Source: Gracilimonas halophila
GTDB taxonomy: Bacteria > Bacteroidota > Rhodothermia > Balneolales > Balneolaceae
Direction: 5' to 3'
Assembly (NCBI RefSeq): GCF_042684365.1
Contig: NZ_JBHULI010000024.1
Span: 310,001-374,000 of the forward strand
DNA: 64,000 nucleotides
This document shows positions 43,618 to 52,035 of the stretch, piece by piece (position 1 is the stretch's first letter; each line of letters starts with the position of its first letter). A program made the translations under genes and the position numbers. The notes under the pieces were generated by a model. The model was given only the letters and a program-made list of their open reading frames with translations, ran no database searches and was not told the DNA's origin.

Positions 43618-44106
43618 ATGGCCTCATTTGATATCGTAAATAAAGTAGATGCCCAAGAAGTTGATAATGCTATCAACAACACGCTGAAAGAGATCAATAC
43701 TCGGTACGACTTCCGCGGACTTCACACCGAGGTGGAGTTTCACAAAAAAGAGAACCGTATCCACTTGGTGGCAGCCGAAAGCATGAAGCTGGAGGCTGTG
43801 AAGGATATGCTGGTCAAAAATTTTATTAAACGAGGAATCAGTTCCAAAGTATTGGATTTCAAAGATCCGGAAGGCTCATCACAAGGTCATTTAAAAATGG
43901 ACGTAATGCTTAAAGAAGGTATTGACCGGGAGACGGCTAAGAAGATCGTAAAGGAGATCAAGAACCTGAAGGTGAAAGTTCAACCTCAGATTCAAGACGA
44001 TCAGGTGCGTGTTGATGGTAAAAAGATCGATGATCTGCAGGCTGTCATAAAACACATGAAAGCCAAAGATATGGGCGTTCCGTTACAGTTTGTGAATATG
44101 AAGTAG
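43618..44106 (+). CDS. YajQ/DUF520 family nucleotide-binding protein
   Basis: 162 aa. The start MASFDIVNKVDAQEVDNAI and RYDFRG are highly characteristic of YajQ. The fold has two ferredoxin-like halves. In Xanthomonas and Pseudomonas related YajQ proteins bind cyclic di-GMP and act with transcription factors; whether that applies here is unknown. It is followed by a perfect 25-bp inverted repeat. Confidence 0.93.
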   Translation: MASFDIVNKVDAQEVDNAINNTLKEINTRYDFRGLHTEVEFHKKENRIHLVAAESMKLEAVKDMLVKNFIKRGISSKVLDFKDPEGSSQGHLKMDVMLKEGIDRETAKKIVKEIKNLKVKVQPQIQDDQVRVDGKKIDDLQAVIKHMKAKDMGVPLQFVNMK

Positions 44107-44111
44107 TTGTT

Positions 44112-44182
44112 TGAAAGTTGAGAGTTGATAGAGTGACAGACGTATTTTCGGCACTTATCACTCTATCAACTCTCAACTTTCA
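44112..44182. repeat. Perfect 25-bp inverted repeat between converging genes
   Basis: The left arm at 44112-44136 (begins TGAAAGTTGAGAGTTGATAG) is the exact reverse complement of 44158-44182, with a 21-base spacer. The arms sit 6 bases behind the yajQ stop and 6 bases before the stop of the converging gene. As RNA it would form a very stable hairpin on either strand. No T-run follows. Confidence 0.85.
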
Positions 44183-44187
44183 TTGGC

Positions 44188-44616
44188 TCATTTAAAATTC
44201 CTGTCCCATTCCACCATAATACATCGGTTTTTTATATAAGGGAGTTCGTTCTCTTCAGCGATCTTCTCGGCTTCAAAGGATGAAACGTCGAGTTGAGTCC
44301 ATACCACCGGAGCTTGACCGGTTTGCTTTTTCCAGTCGGCAGTATCTTGTGCGGCTTTGGCAGAGAACTCCGAATTTCGAAATACATTCACGATATCGAT
44401 CTGAATATCAGAAGGGATATCCGTCAGTTTATCATAGCTCTTTTCTCCATAGATCTCCCCGGCCACCGGATTAACCGGGATTACCCGATATCCTTTGTCC
44501 TGTAGAAACTTAGCTGCATAGTTACTTGTCCTGTACTCATTGGGTGAGCAACCGATCATAGCTACGGTTGTGGCTTCTTTCAAGATCTTTTGGATGTCTT
44601 TGTTATCGCTGATCAT
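44188..44616 (-). CDS. CoA-binding domain protein (YccU family)
   Basis: 142 aa Rossmann-like CoA-binding domain similar to that of succinyl-CoA synthetase. Recognisable pieces: VAMIGCSPNEYRTSNYAAKFL, GYRVIPVNPVAGEIYGEKSY and the later GQAPVVWTQLDVSS. The ending AEENELPYIKNRCIMVEWDR is normal for the family. The biological role is not known. It converges on yajQ across the 25-bp inverted repeat and diverges from the FKBP gene. Confidence 0.85.
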   Translation of the reverse strand: MISDNKDIQKILKEATTVAMIGCSPNEYRTSNYAAKFLQDKGYRVIPVNPVAGEIYGEKSYDKLTDIPSDIQIDIVNVFRNSEFSAKAAQDTADWKKQTGQAPVVWTQLDVSSFEAEKIAEENELPYIKNRCIMVEWDRNFK

Positions 44617-44703
44617 GTTAATAGGTGTTTACGATCCTCATAAGTGTGAAATTTTCTGTATCTTAATTAGCACAATATATTCACAATTAAAACAAGATTT
44701 ATT

Positions 44704-45135
44704 TTGTCTAAAGTAAAAGACGGTGACACCGTAAAAGTCCACTACACTGGAAAATTAGAAGACGGATCAGTATTTGATTCTTCTGTTGAAAGAGATCCTC
44801 TTGAAATAACACTGGGAGAAGGAAAATTGATTCCCGGTTTTGAAAAAGCTGTTGTTGGTTTAGAAGTCGGAGATAAAACCACTGCTAGTATTGAATCTGC
44901 AGACGCTTATGGCGAGCGCAGAGAAGATCTTGAATTATCAATTGAGCGAAACCAACTTCCAGAGGATATTGAACCTCAGGTTGGAATGCAGCTTCAGTTG
45001 AATCAACCTAACGGACAACCTGTTCCGGTTCAGATCACAAAAGTTGAAGAGGAAAACATCATGATCGATGCAAACCACCCTCTTGCAGGCAAAGACCTGA
45101 CTTTTGATATTGAATTGGTTGATATCGTAAACTAA
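44704..45135 (+). CDS. FKBP-type peptidyl-prolyl isomerase (SlyD-like)
   Basis: 143 aa. The FKBP core is split by an insert-in-flap (IF) domain at about 68-122, the SlyD layout: VKVHYTGKLEDGSVFDSS and GKLIPGFEKAVVGLEVGDK at the front, then SAYGERREDL-like sequence and HPLAGKDLTFDIELV at the end. It lacks the His-rich metal-binding tail of E. coli SlyD. It is probably a cytoplasmic folding factor. The start is TTG; no ATG is available before the conserved core. A strong terminator follows. Confidence 0.9.
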   Translation: MSKVKDGDTVKVHYTGKLEDGSVFDSSVERDPLEITLGEGKLIPGFEKAVVGLEVGDKTTASIESADAYGERREDLELSIERNQLPEDIEPQVGMQLQLNQPNGQPVPVQITKVEEENIMIDANHPLAGKDLTFDIELVDIVN

Positions 45136-45158
45136 TTTCGATCTATCAAAATTTACAC

Positions 45159-45192
45159 AATGGAGTTCTTCGAGAGAGGAACTCCATTTTTT
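45159..45192 (+). terminator. Intrinsic terminator of the FKBP gene
   Basis: AATGGAGTTC (45159-45168) pairs perfectly with GAACTCCATT (45179-45188), a 10-nt loop, then a T-run. It is 23 bases after the stop. Confidence 0.88.
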
Positions 45193-45227
45193 ATATCCTA
45201 CATATTCCTGAAAGCTAAAAAACTCCT

Positions 45228-46373
45228 ATGGCCGATTTTTCCCAGCAAAGTACGATCTCTATCACTTGCCCAAAGCGGATTACCCCTTATCTCAAAAAAG
45301 AACTCACCGATCTTGGATTCCCGATCATCAAAGAACGGCTGGCGGGTATTGAGACTAAAGGCAGTTTGAATGATTGTATGATGTTGAATCTGAATCTTCG
45401 TACAGCACATCGTGTGCATTTTATGCTGAAGGATTGCCGGCCTCAAAATGGAGAGCAGCTTTATAATGAGCTGGTTAAAATTCCGTGGGAAGATTACATC
45501 GATAAGCACGGATATGTGAGCGTTACTTCCTTCATTAAGAATAAGACGGTCACAAATACGCAGTTTGCCAATATGAAAGCAAAAGATGCTATTGTGGATC
45601 GTATTCGTAAAAAAACAGGATCAAGGCCCGACTCAGGCCCGAATTTGAATAAAACCGTAGTGTTTATTTTCTGGAAAAATGATCGGGCACAAATCTATCT
45701 TGATACTTCAGGAGAGTCCATTTCACGTCGAGGTTACCGAACCGAAACAAGTGTAGCTCCCATGCAGGAAACACTGGCCGCGGCATTGATCCTTGCAAGT
45801 AGGTGGAACCCGGGACAGCATTTCATCAATCCTATGTGCGGAAGCGGAACCATTGCCATAGAAGCGGCCTTACAGGCGCTAAATAAAGCTCCAGGCTTGT
45901 TGCGACCTAATTATGGGATCAAACATATTCTTGGCTTTGATGAGGAGCGCTGGAATGATCTTCGTACAGACCTTAAAAATAAAAGCGAAAAGGATTTTGA
46001 AGGACGTATTATCGCCACCGATCATGATGTGCGAGCCGTAAATGCTACCCGTAAGAATGCCCGAACAGCCGGACTCGATCATCTGATTGAAGTCAAAAAG
46101 TGTGATTTCAGTGAAACTGAGATTCCCTCTGATAAGACCGGCATAATCATGCTAAATCCTCCTTACGGTGACCGTATTGGGAATGAAAAAGACTTAGAGC
46201 CTACTTATGAAGGCATTGGAGATTTCTTTAAACAGGAAGCCACAGGATATTGGGGCTATGTTTTTACAGGGAACTTTGACCTGGCTAAAAAGATCGGACT
46301 CAGAACCAATCAGCGTATCGAATTCTATAATTCTACCATAGATGCGCGATTGCTTGAATACGAACTCTACTAA
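45228..46373 (+). CDS. THUMP-domain RNA guanine-N2 methyltransferase (RlmL/TrmN type)
   Basis: 381 aa. Residues 1-165 carry a ferredoxin-like plus THUMP RNA-binding region; the rest is a class I methyltransferase with INPMCGSGTIAIEAAL for SAM binding and the amino-methylase motif NPPYGDR. This group modifies guanine N2 in 23S rRNA (RlmL N-terminal half) or tRNA. The RlmK half of E. coli RlmKL is absent, so the exact target is open. It overlaps the next, converging gene by four bases. Confidence 0.85.
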   Translation: MADFSQQSTISITCPKRITPYLKKELTDLGFPIIKERLAGIETKGSLNDCMMLNLNLRTAHRVHFMLKDCRPQNGEQLYNELVKIPWEDYIDKHGYVSVTSFIKNKTVTNTQFANMKAKDAIVDRIRKKTGSRPDSGPNLNKTVVFIFWKNDRAQIYLDTSGESISRRGYRTETSVAPMQETLAAALILASRWNPGQHFINPMCGSGTIAIEAALQALNKAPGLLRPNYGIKHILGFDEERWNDLRTDLKNKSEKDFEGRIIATDHDVRAVNATRKNARTAGLDHLIEVKKCDFSETEIPSDKTGIIMLNPPYGDRIGNEKDLEPTYEGIGDFFKQEATGYWGYVFTGNFDLAKKIGLRTNQRIEFYNSTIDARLLEYELY

Positions 46374-47611
46374 TCTGTGATCCTGTTCTTTGCCTCTATC
46401 CACTTACTCATATACTTCGTGCTTGCAGCAGTGTGGTGTTTTAAGATCTCTCCGATGAAATTCCGTCTTCGATGAGCATCAAGATCACCCTGTATCTCTT
46501 CGATCTTTTTTATAAACGCATCTCTCAACACATTTTTCGGGTATAACTGATTAATAATATGGATTCCTGATTGCTGAGCTTCCTTCCACCTGCCTTCATC
46601 CTGATATAACTTTACTGCTTTTTCAGCAAAATCCCGGGGATCATTCTCAATGGATCCCGGCCATGGCAGATCACTGTGCATAGCTTCGGCTCCAATTTCT
46701 GTAGTTACACTGGGAGTACCGCATTGCATGGCTTCAATGAGTTTACCTTTAAGCCCTGCCCCAAATCGGAGTGGTGCTAAAAGTACTCTGCTTTTCCCAA
46801 CTACTTCTTTAGCATTTTCAGCTCGGTCTTTCACCAGAAATCCTTCACCGGGGTTATCCAATTGCTCTACTTTTTGGGATGGATATGCTCCGTAAATATG
46901 AAGCTCTGCTTCCGTTAATTGCTTCCTTATCAAGGGCCAGATGTCCTCTTTCAAATACAAAACTGCATTCCAATTCGGCTCATGCAAGAAGTTACCAATA
47001 GATATAAAGTGTTTTCTATTATCCATTGTATACCATGAACTTGTGATATCGTCACCTAACTGATTTAGTAAAAAAGGAAGGTGCAAAAGCACATTTTCAT
47101 CCACTTTAAAAACACGGGATAATACTTCCATTTCGTAGCTTGAAATAATCAGTGAAAGGTCGCACCGAAGAATGCTCGCGATCTCTCTTTTGGCAAGGTC
47201 ATTAAAAAGATCAGCTTCTTGATAATCCCTGTTTTTTTTCCAGGCACGATGCCTTGCCTCCCTTAAACAGTGTAAGTCTTCCGTATCTAACACCCGAAGT
47301 GCATCAGGGCATTGTTCTGCTACCCTCCACCCAAATTGCTCTTCCGTCATGAAACGATCAAAAAGTACCACATCTGGATTAAGTCCTGAAACAAAGCTAT
47401 CAAAGGAAGAATCATTGAGTTTTATGGACAAAGATGGCACATCCAGCTCATTCAGATCTGAAGCATAACTGCTCTTCGAAGCTGCGGAAGCAAAAGTAAC
47501 CTCCCAGCTTTCAGCTTTTAAAATCTCAATAAGCTGCATCATTCGCGTCCCTGCTGCAGAAGAGTTCGGCTCAGGCCATACTTTGCCAATAATTAATACT
47601 TTTAGCGTCAT
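46370..47611 (-). CDS. Glycosyltransferase, GT4-like
   Basis: 413 aa with two Rossmann halves. The N-terminal half starts TLKVLIIGKVWPEPNSSAAGTRM, the acceptor-side glycine-rich loop. The C-terminal half has APLRFGAGLKGKLIEAMQCGTPSVTTEIGAEAM, the nucleotide-sugar signature of GT4 enzymes. Cytoplasmic, no membrane helix. Donor and acceptor are unknown; no other polysaccharide genes are adjacent. It converges on the RNA methyltransferase with a four-base overlap of the coding regions. Confidence 0.8.
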   Translation of the reverse strand: MTLKVLIIGKVWPEPNSSAAGTRMMQLIEILKAESWEVTFASAASKSSYASDLNELDVPSLSIKLNDSSFDSFVSGLNPDVVLFDRFMTEEQFGWRVAEQCPDALRVLDTEDLHCLREARHRAWKKNRDYQEADLFNDLAKREIASILRCDLSLIISSYEMEVLSRVFKVDENVLLHLPFLLNQLGDDITSSWYTMDNRKHFISIGNFLHEPNWNAVLYLKEDIWPLIRKQLTEAELHIYGAYPSQKVEQLDNPGEGFLVKDRAENAKEVVGKSRVLLAPLRFGAGLKGKLIEAMQCGTPSVTTEIGAEAMHSDLPWPGSIENDPRDFAEKAVKLYQDEGRWKEAQQSGIHIINQLYPKNVLRDAFIKKIEEIQGDLDAHRRRNFIGEILKHHTAASTKYMSKWIEAKNRITD

Positions 47612-47741
47612 CCTTGATGATCTTAATTCACTTCGGCGTAGTTTCGCTATAAACTCATAGAAATTCTACCGATCGCAAGTGTCAATTTTTAGCGAAGGTA
47701 AGAATACTGTAGCAGCACACAACTCAAATGATACAACTGTA

Positions 47742-48239
47742 TTATAGTTTACTACAGTCAAAAAATATCGTTTTCCCCTTTTGAAACTTTATGTTCTTAT
47801 CAGACTTAGGTATCGAAATGAATTTATATGGCCTGGTTAACGCTTGAGTTGTACCACAACTGTTTCCGGGATGTACTTCCGCGTATTTGACAACAATTTG
47901 GTCATCCACCAAGCGTATCTGTGGACCATCGATTGTATACCCCCCGGTTGACTTTCCTTCTATCATCAGGAGTATTACCATCCGTTCGTTAAAATTAACC
48001 TCAGGTAATTCAGGAATTGGAATCATGGACTGATGAACCGTTTCCCATTCTTGTTGAAAAACCGATCCTGAGGAGATCTTTTTGGTCACATCCCCTTCTT
48101 GGGGGTAGTAATGCGCATTAGACCCGAACTCAATTTCTACCACATCTTCCAATACTACACCCTCTTCTCCGGCCGGGGTATCTGAACAAGAAAGCCCCAT
48201 TGCTGTTATCATAATTACGACCACTGTTGAAAATTTCAT
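47742..48239 (-). CDS. Lipoprotein with PrcB C-terminal-like domain
   Basis: 165 aa. The lipobox is GLSC with C18. The C-terminal ~85 residues match the PrcB_C pattern: MVILLMIEGKSTGGYTIDG, then ALTRPYKFISIPK. PrcB is a partner of the PrtP protease (dentilisin) of spirochaetes, and the domain is widespread in lipoproteins of unknown role. Two further Cys (NSCGTTQ and FFDCSKL) are present in the mature part. It is probably a periplasmic lipoprotein of unknown partner. Confidence 0.75.
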   Translation of the reverse strand: MKFSTVVVIMITAMGLSCSDTPAGEEGVVLEDVVEIEFGSNAHYYPQEGDVTKKISSGSVFQQEWETVHQSMIPIPELPEVNFNERMVILLMIEGKSTGGYTIDGPQIRLVDDQIVVKYAEVHPGNSCGTTQALTRPYKFISIPKSDKNIKFQKGKTIFFDCSKL

Positions 48240-48299
48240 AATTCTCCCTTTTAAATATTGTGCAATAGGCCTTAAAATAACGAATTAGCACTGAGAACA

Positions 48300-48959
48300 C
48301 TAAATCTTTCGAATCACCGTAAGCCCATCTCTGACAGGCAGTAAAACTTGCTCTACCCTTTTATCTTGCTGTACTAATCCATTGAACTGACCCAGTGCTT
48401 CTGCTTTATGGTCAGAGGGCTCCAAAACAGTTCCATTCCATAACACATTATCAACCACCAGTAATCCTCCTGATTCCAGTTTCTTCAGTGCCTGTTCATA
48501 GTAAAAAGAATAGCTCACTTTGTCTGCATCCAGAAAAATGAGGCCAAAAAACCCTTCTATATCCTTTATTAATTCCTGTGCATTCCCCTTCATTAAAGTG
48601 ATCTTATTCTCCACATCAAACATTTTGAAATGGCGTTCCGCCAGTTCCTGATAAAGGATATTCATTTCAATAGTAATGATCTCTCCATCTTCAGGAAGTG
48701 CCTCTGCCATCATAACTGCTGAATATCCGGTAAAAGTACCCACCTCCAGTATGCGTTTAGCACCGCTGACCCTAATAAGCATTTTAAGTATTTGACCCAC
48801 CAAATTTCCGCTGAGCATGTCGATATAGTCTAACTCACTACGTGATGAGGCTACCAGCTCTTTGATGCGCTCAGACTCAACTGTGGTCATTCTAAGCGAA
48901 TACTCTTCGATGCGTTGATCTGTGATTTGAACGATTGGATTATGTCTGTGCTTCTTCAT
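48300..48959 (-). CDS. SAM-dependent O-methyltransferase (COMT-like class)
   Basis: 219 aa from the ATG at 48957-48959; an in-frame GTG at 48977 would add six residues. LEVGTFTGYSAVMMAEALP is the SAM motif, FLDADKVSYSFYYEQAL carries the metal-binding Asp region and LVVDNVLWNG the second one, as in the Mg-dependent caffeoyl-CoA/catechol O-methyltransferase group. The substrate is unknown. It diverges from the acyltransferase gene with 49 bases between starts. Confidence 0.87.
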   Translation of the reverse strand: MKKHRHNPIVQITDQRIEEYSLRMTTVESERIKELVASSRSELDYIDMLSGNLVGQILKMLIRVSGAKRILEVGTFTGYSAVMMAEALPEDGEIITIEMNILYQELAERHFKMFDVENKITLMKGNAQELIKDIEGFFGLIFLDADKVSYSFYYEQALKKLESGGLLVVDNVLWNGTVLEPSDHKAEALGQFNGLVQQDKRVEQVLLPVRDGLTVIRKI

Positions 48960-49008
48960 AATTGAAAGATAAGGCACAACACCCTATTATCACCAAAAAA
49001 AGAACACA

Positions 49009-49674
49009 TTGAATATTACACCTGCAGACGAATCCCGCTTTTTTATCTGGTTTTTTGATCACTACACCAAATGGTCACTGAAACGCAGATTCAAACACCT
49101 GTGGATCAAACAAGATTATCACCCAAAACAGGACTCCAAAACCGTCTATTTTTTGAATCATAATTCCTGGTGGGATGGCCTTATTCCACTGTATCTCAAT
49201 GAAAACCTTTTCCATCAAAAAGCCCGTGCCCTGATGGAAGACAAGCAAATGAGGCAATACACTTTTTTCAGTAAGATCGGAGCATTCTCTATTAACCTCG
49301 AAGACCCCAGGGCTTCAATATCCTCGTTGCGCTATGCCGTAGATTCAATGAAAAGAGACAATGCCTGCCTGTTCATTTATCCCGAAGGAAGGATCACTCC
49401 CGCTTCTGAAAACAAACCGAATTTCAGGAAAGGCCTTGCATGGTTATACCAAAATCTGGATGATATCGACTTTGTTCCGATCACAATTTACTCTCACACC
49501 TTGAGAAGTAGCAAACCTGAGCTTTATTTATCAATAGGAATATCAACTGTTTATGATAAATCATTGAGCAAAAATGAATTAACGGAATTATTTCAGGAAG
49601 ATTTACACCGTATAATCTTACAAACAAGAGAGGTTGCCGGCTTTACTGACGAAGGGTTCGATCAGCAATTTTAG
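49009..49674 (+). CDS. PlsC-like acyltransferase (possible carotenoid glycoside acyltransferase, CruD-like)
   Basis: 221 aa. H51-x4-D56 (LNHNSWWD) and FIYPEGRITPASE (E126) are the two catalytic blocks of glycerophosphate-type acyltransferases. The first block reads HNSWWD, a variant seen in acyltransferases outside the phospholipid pathway. Start is TTG, with no usable ATG nearby. The two neighbours look like CrtC and a CruC-like glycosyltransferase, so I infer that it acylates a carotenoid glycoside, as CruD does in Chlorobium. An ordinary lysophospholipid acyltransferase remains possible. Confidence 0.7.
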   Translation: MNITPADESRFFIWFFDHYTKWSLKRRFKHLWIKQDYHPKQDSKTVYFLNHNSWWDGLIPLYLNENLFHQKARALMEDKQMRQYTFFSKIGAFSINLEDPRASISSLRYAVDSMKRDNACLFIYPEGRITPASENKPNFRKGLAWLYQNLDDIDFVPITIYSHTLRSSKPELYLSIGISTVYDKSLSKNELTELFQEDLHRIILQTREVAGFTDEGFDQQF

Positions 49675-49689
49675 CCTAAATAATTTAGG

Positions 49690-50757
49690 TTACCACGTCC
49701 AGGGATACATCAAGCTAGATCTTTGAACCCAATGAGGAGCCTGATCCATATACCTTAATCGCATATGCACCAATGGCCAGAAGACTTTATTATGGATATT
49801 TTCAGGATATATATATTCTGAAATACCCTGTGCCGCATAAACTTGTCCATTATAGTTAACAATTGAGTCACCAATAAATCTTTGATAGAATGGACCATCA
49901 TCTATCTTATCTTTTAGCTGAATATTTACAGATACTTGCGGTGAATTTAATTCGATTTTACGAGCTGAATTCAATCCGAACCAATTCCTGGTTTTATAGC
50001 TCCAGTCAGCTTCTGTTAAATACTCTAAAACAGACTGATTCTCAGCATCGATCATCCAAGCCTCGAGTTGCTGAGAACCATGCTTCTCCATCAAATAATA
50101 GATCAGCGTAAAATCCTTACAGTGGTATCTCCCCCAATACCATTCTTTGAAACTTTCTTTCATGGGTTCGTTACCCGTGTTATGATCATGGTACCCCTTT
50201 CCTTCTGTCATAATGTGATCCTTACCATCTAGCCCATTTATCATAAGTTCAGATTCAAAGTCAAAAACAGGTAGTAGTAAATTCCACGTATGCTGATCCG
50301 TGCTTTCCGAATTGATCAAAGAGCTTGGAGACAATCCTCCGCTGCCTTTTACGGTTCCATTGATCTTATGCCCTGAAGCTAACTCTTGGTCAAGTTTCAT
50401 TTCAAAAGAAAAACGATTCCCCTTAAGATCATACTGAAAGAAGTTATTCTGAATGGAGAGCTTAAGACCATCTTTATCCCAATTGAATTCATCTTCCTTG
50501 AATTCAAGGAAACTATAATAGATGGTCTTCTTGTTGCGGTATATTGAAACACTGATGGCCGGATGGAACTCCTTCTTACAAGGGTCTTTCTCCAGTTTTC
50601 TTATTTTGTGGGTAGAGAATGGGTTATCATGGTAGAATATGACAACAAAACCGTATGTACCATCCATGCTTAACCCATCAAAATACCACCATTCATAACC
50701 GCTTGGCGGTTTATTGGGATCCGGTGAAACCTGGTCTAAGTCTGTAGATATATTCAT
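49690..50757 (-). CDS. Carotenoid 1,2-hydratase-like protein (CrtC family)
   Basis: 355 aa from the ATG at 50755-50757 (a TTG two codons earlier is not used). The N-terminus SGYEWWYFDGLSMDG (19-33) is the hallmark of CrtC/hydroxyneurosporene synthase. Later segments GKGYHDHNTGNEPMKES and EWYWGRYHCKDFTLIYY are also CrtC-like, with paired His. The fold is lipocalin-like. In carotenoid pathways CrtC adds water across the terminal double bond to give a tertiary hydroxyl. It converges on the acyltransferase and diverges from the glycosyltransferase. The related AttH family is the main alternative. Confidence 0.75.
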   Translation of the reverse strand: MNISTDLDQVSPDPNKPPSGYEWWYFDGLSMDGTYGFVVIFYHDNPFSTHKIRKLEKDPCKKEFHPAISVSIYRNKKTIYYSFLEFKEDEFNWDKDGLKLSIQNNFFQYDLKGNRFSFEMKLDQELASGHKINGTVKGSGGLSPSSLINSESTDQHTWNLLLPVFDFESELMINGLDGKDHIMTEGKGYHDHNTGNEPMKESFKEWYWGRYHCKDFTLIYYLMEKHGSQQLEAWMIDAENQSVLEYLTEADWSYKTRNWFGLNSARKIELNSPQVSVNIQLKDKIDDGPFYQRFIGDSIVNYNGQVYAAQGISEYIYPENIHNKVFWPLVHMRLRYMDQAPHWVQRSSLMYPWTW

Positions 50758-50816
50758 AATCAAATAATGCTATAATAAGACTGAACGGCAACGTGAAGTC
50801 TGACATCTTTCGTTCA

Positions 50817-51965
50817 ATGGACATACTATTATACGCTGCTGCTTCCTATCTCGCTTTCACAATGTTTGTATTTGTACGCAACTGGTTTGAATTTCGTTCT
50901 TTGCGCAAAATAGCATCTTTCAAACCGGAAAGTAATAAGTCTCCACTGGTAAGTATTTGCATACCTGCCCGAAACGAAGAAGCAGTTATCGAGCGGTGTG
51001 TAACAAGTGCTCTTAAACAAGACTACCAAAATTTTGAAGTACTTGTACTTAACGATAATTCCACGGATGGCACCACTGAGATCTTAGATAAATTGTCGGG
51101 TATAATAAACAATTTGCATCACCTGACAGGTGAACCCAAGCCAGAAGATTGGCTGGGAAAACCATGGGCTTGTCATCAGTTAAGTGAGCATGCAAAAGGG
51201 GAATTCCTGATCTTCATTGATGCGGATGTCTGGTTAGATGAAGATGCTATTTACAAGGCTGTCAATGCATTACAAATATCTGATACTATCACTATATGGC
51301 CTAAACAACACGTTATAACCTTTTGGGAAAAACTTGTTATCCCTATGATCTATTATGGATTATATAGCCTGCTCCCGGCTAAGTATGTGGAACAAAATCC
51401 TAAATGGCTTCCCGGTAAATTACGGAATAAATTAGGGCCTCAATTTGCTGCCGCCTGTGGACAATTCATTGCTTTTAACAAAAAAGTATATGATGCCATC
51501 GGAGGACATACTTCCGTAAAACAAGAGATCGTTGAAGATGTTGAGCTCTCAAAAACTATAAAAAGTCACGGATTTAAGATCACCATGTTTGATGGTGTTA
51601 AAACCGTGCATTGCAGAATGTATCGCTCTCACAAAGACCTGTTTGAAGGGCTCCGTAAAAATTTCTTTGTCGGTTTTGGGCGAAACACTCCCCTTTTTCT
51701 ATTCATGGCGGCCATGCAACTTATTGTTTATGTAGTTCCATTTCTCATTCTTTTAATCGGAAATTCCGGGCAACAACTGTTTGCTGGTGTTCTGGTAGCA
51801 ATAATTCTCATCCAGCGCTGGATTATGGACCTTAAATTTGGATGGAATCCACTTGTAAGCCTTCTTCAACCTTTTACCATACTTTGGTATGAAGTATTGG
51901 GGATACGATGTTTATGGGATCATTACACCGGCAGGAAAGCGAACTGGAAAGGACGTAAAGTGTGA
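50817..51965 (+). CDS. Membrane glycosyltransferase, GT2 (CruC-like)
   Basis: 382 aa from the ATG at 50817; a GTG at 50793 would lengthen it by eight residues. One membrane helix at the N-terminus, a GT-A domain (SICIPARNEEAVIERCV, FIDADVWLDEDA with the DxD metal site, then VEDVELSK) and two or three C-terminal helices. This layout fits processive or lipid-linked GT2 enzymes, including the carotenoid glucosyltransferase CruC. The neighbouring CrtC-like and acyltransferase genes support carotenoid glycosylation; the sugar is unknown. Confidence 0.75.
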   Translation: MDILLYAAASYLAFTMFVFVRNWFEFRSLRKIASFKPESNKSPLVSICIPARNEEAVIERCVTSALKQDYQNFEVLVLNDNSTDGTTEILDKLSGIINNLHHLTGEPKPEDWLGKPWACHQLSEHAKGEFLIFIDADVWLDEDAIYKAVNALQISDTITIWPKQHVITFWEKLVIPMIYYGLYSLLPAKYVEQNPKWLPGKLRNKLGPQFAAACGQFIAFNKKVYDAIGGHTSVKQEIVEDVELSKTIKSHGFKITMFDGVKTVHCRMYRSHKDLFEGLRKNFFVGFGRNTPLFLFMAAMQLIVYVVPFLILLIGNSGQQLFAGVLVAIILIQRWIMDLKFGWNPLVSLLQPFTILWYEVLGIRCLWDHYTGRKANWKGRKV

Positions 51966-52035
51966 ATCAAAATTCATTTCCTCTTCATCAATATTTGTTT
52001 TCTTTTTTGCAGATACATAGACATATTCAAGGCAT

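Noticed and set aside
45160..45369. A 69-codon frame on the plus strand starting at ATG 45160
   Set aside because: Its start lies in the terminator stem of the FKBP gene and it overlaps the RNA methyltransferase gene in another frame; its residues show no family pattern.
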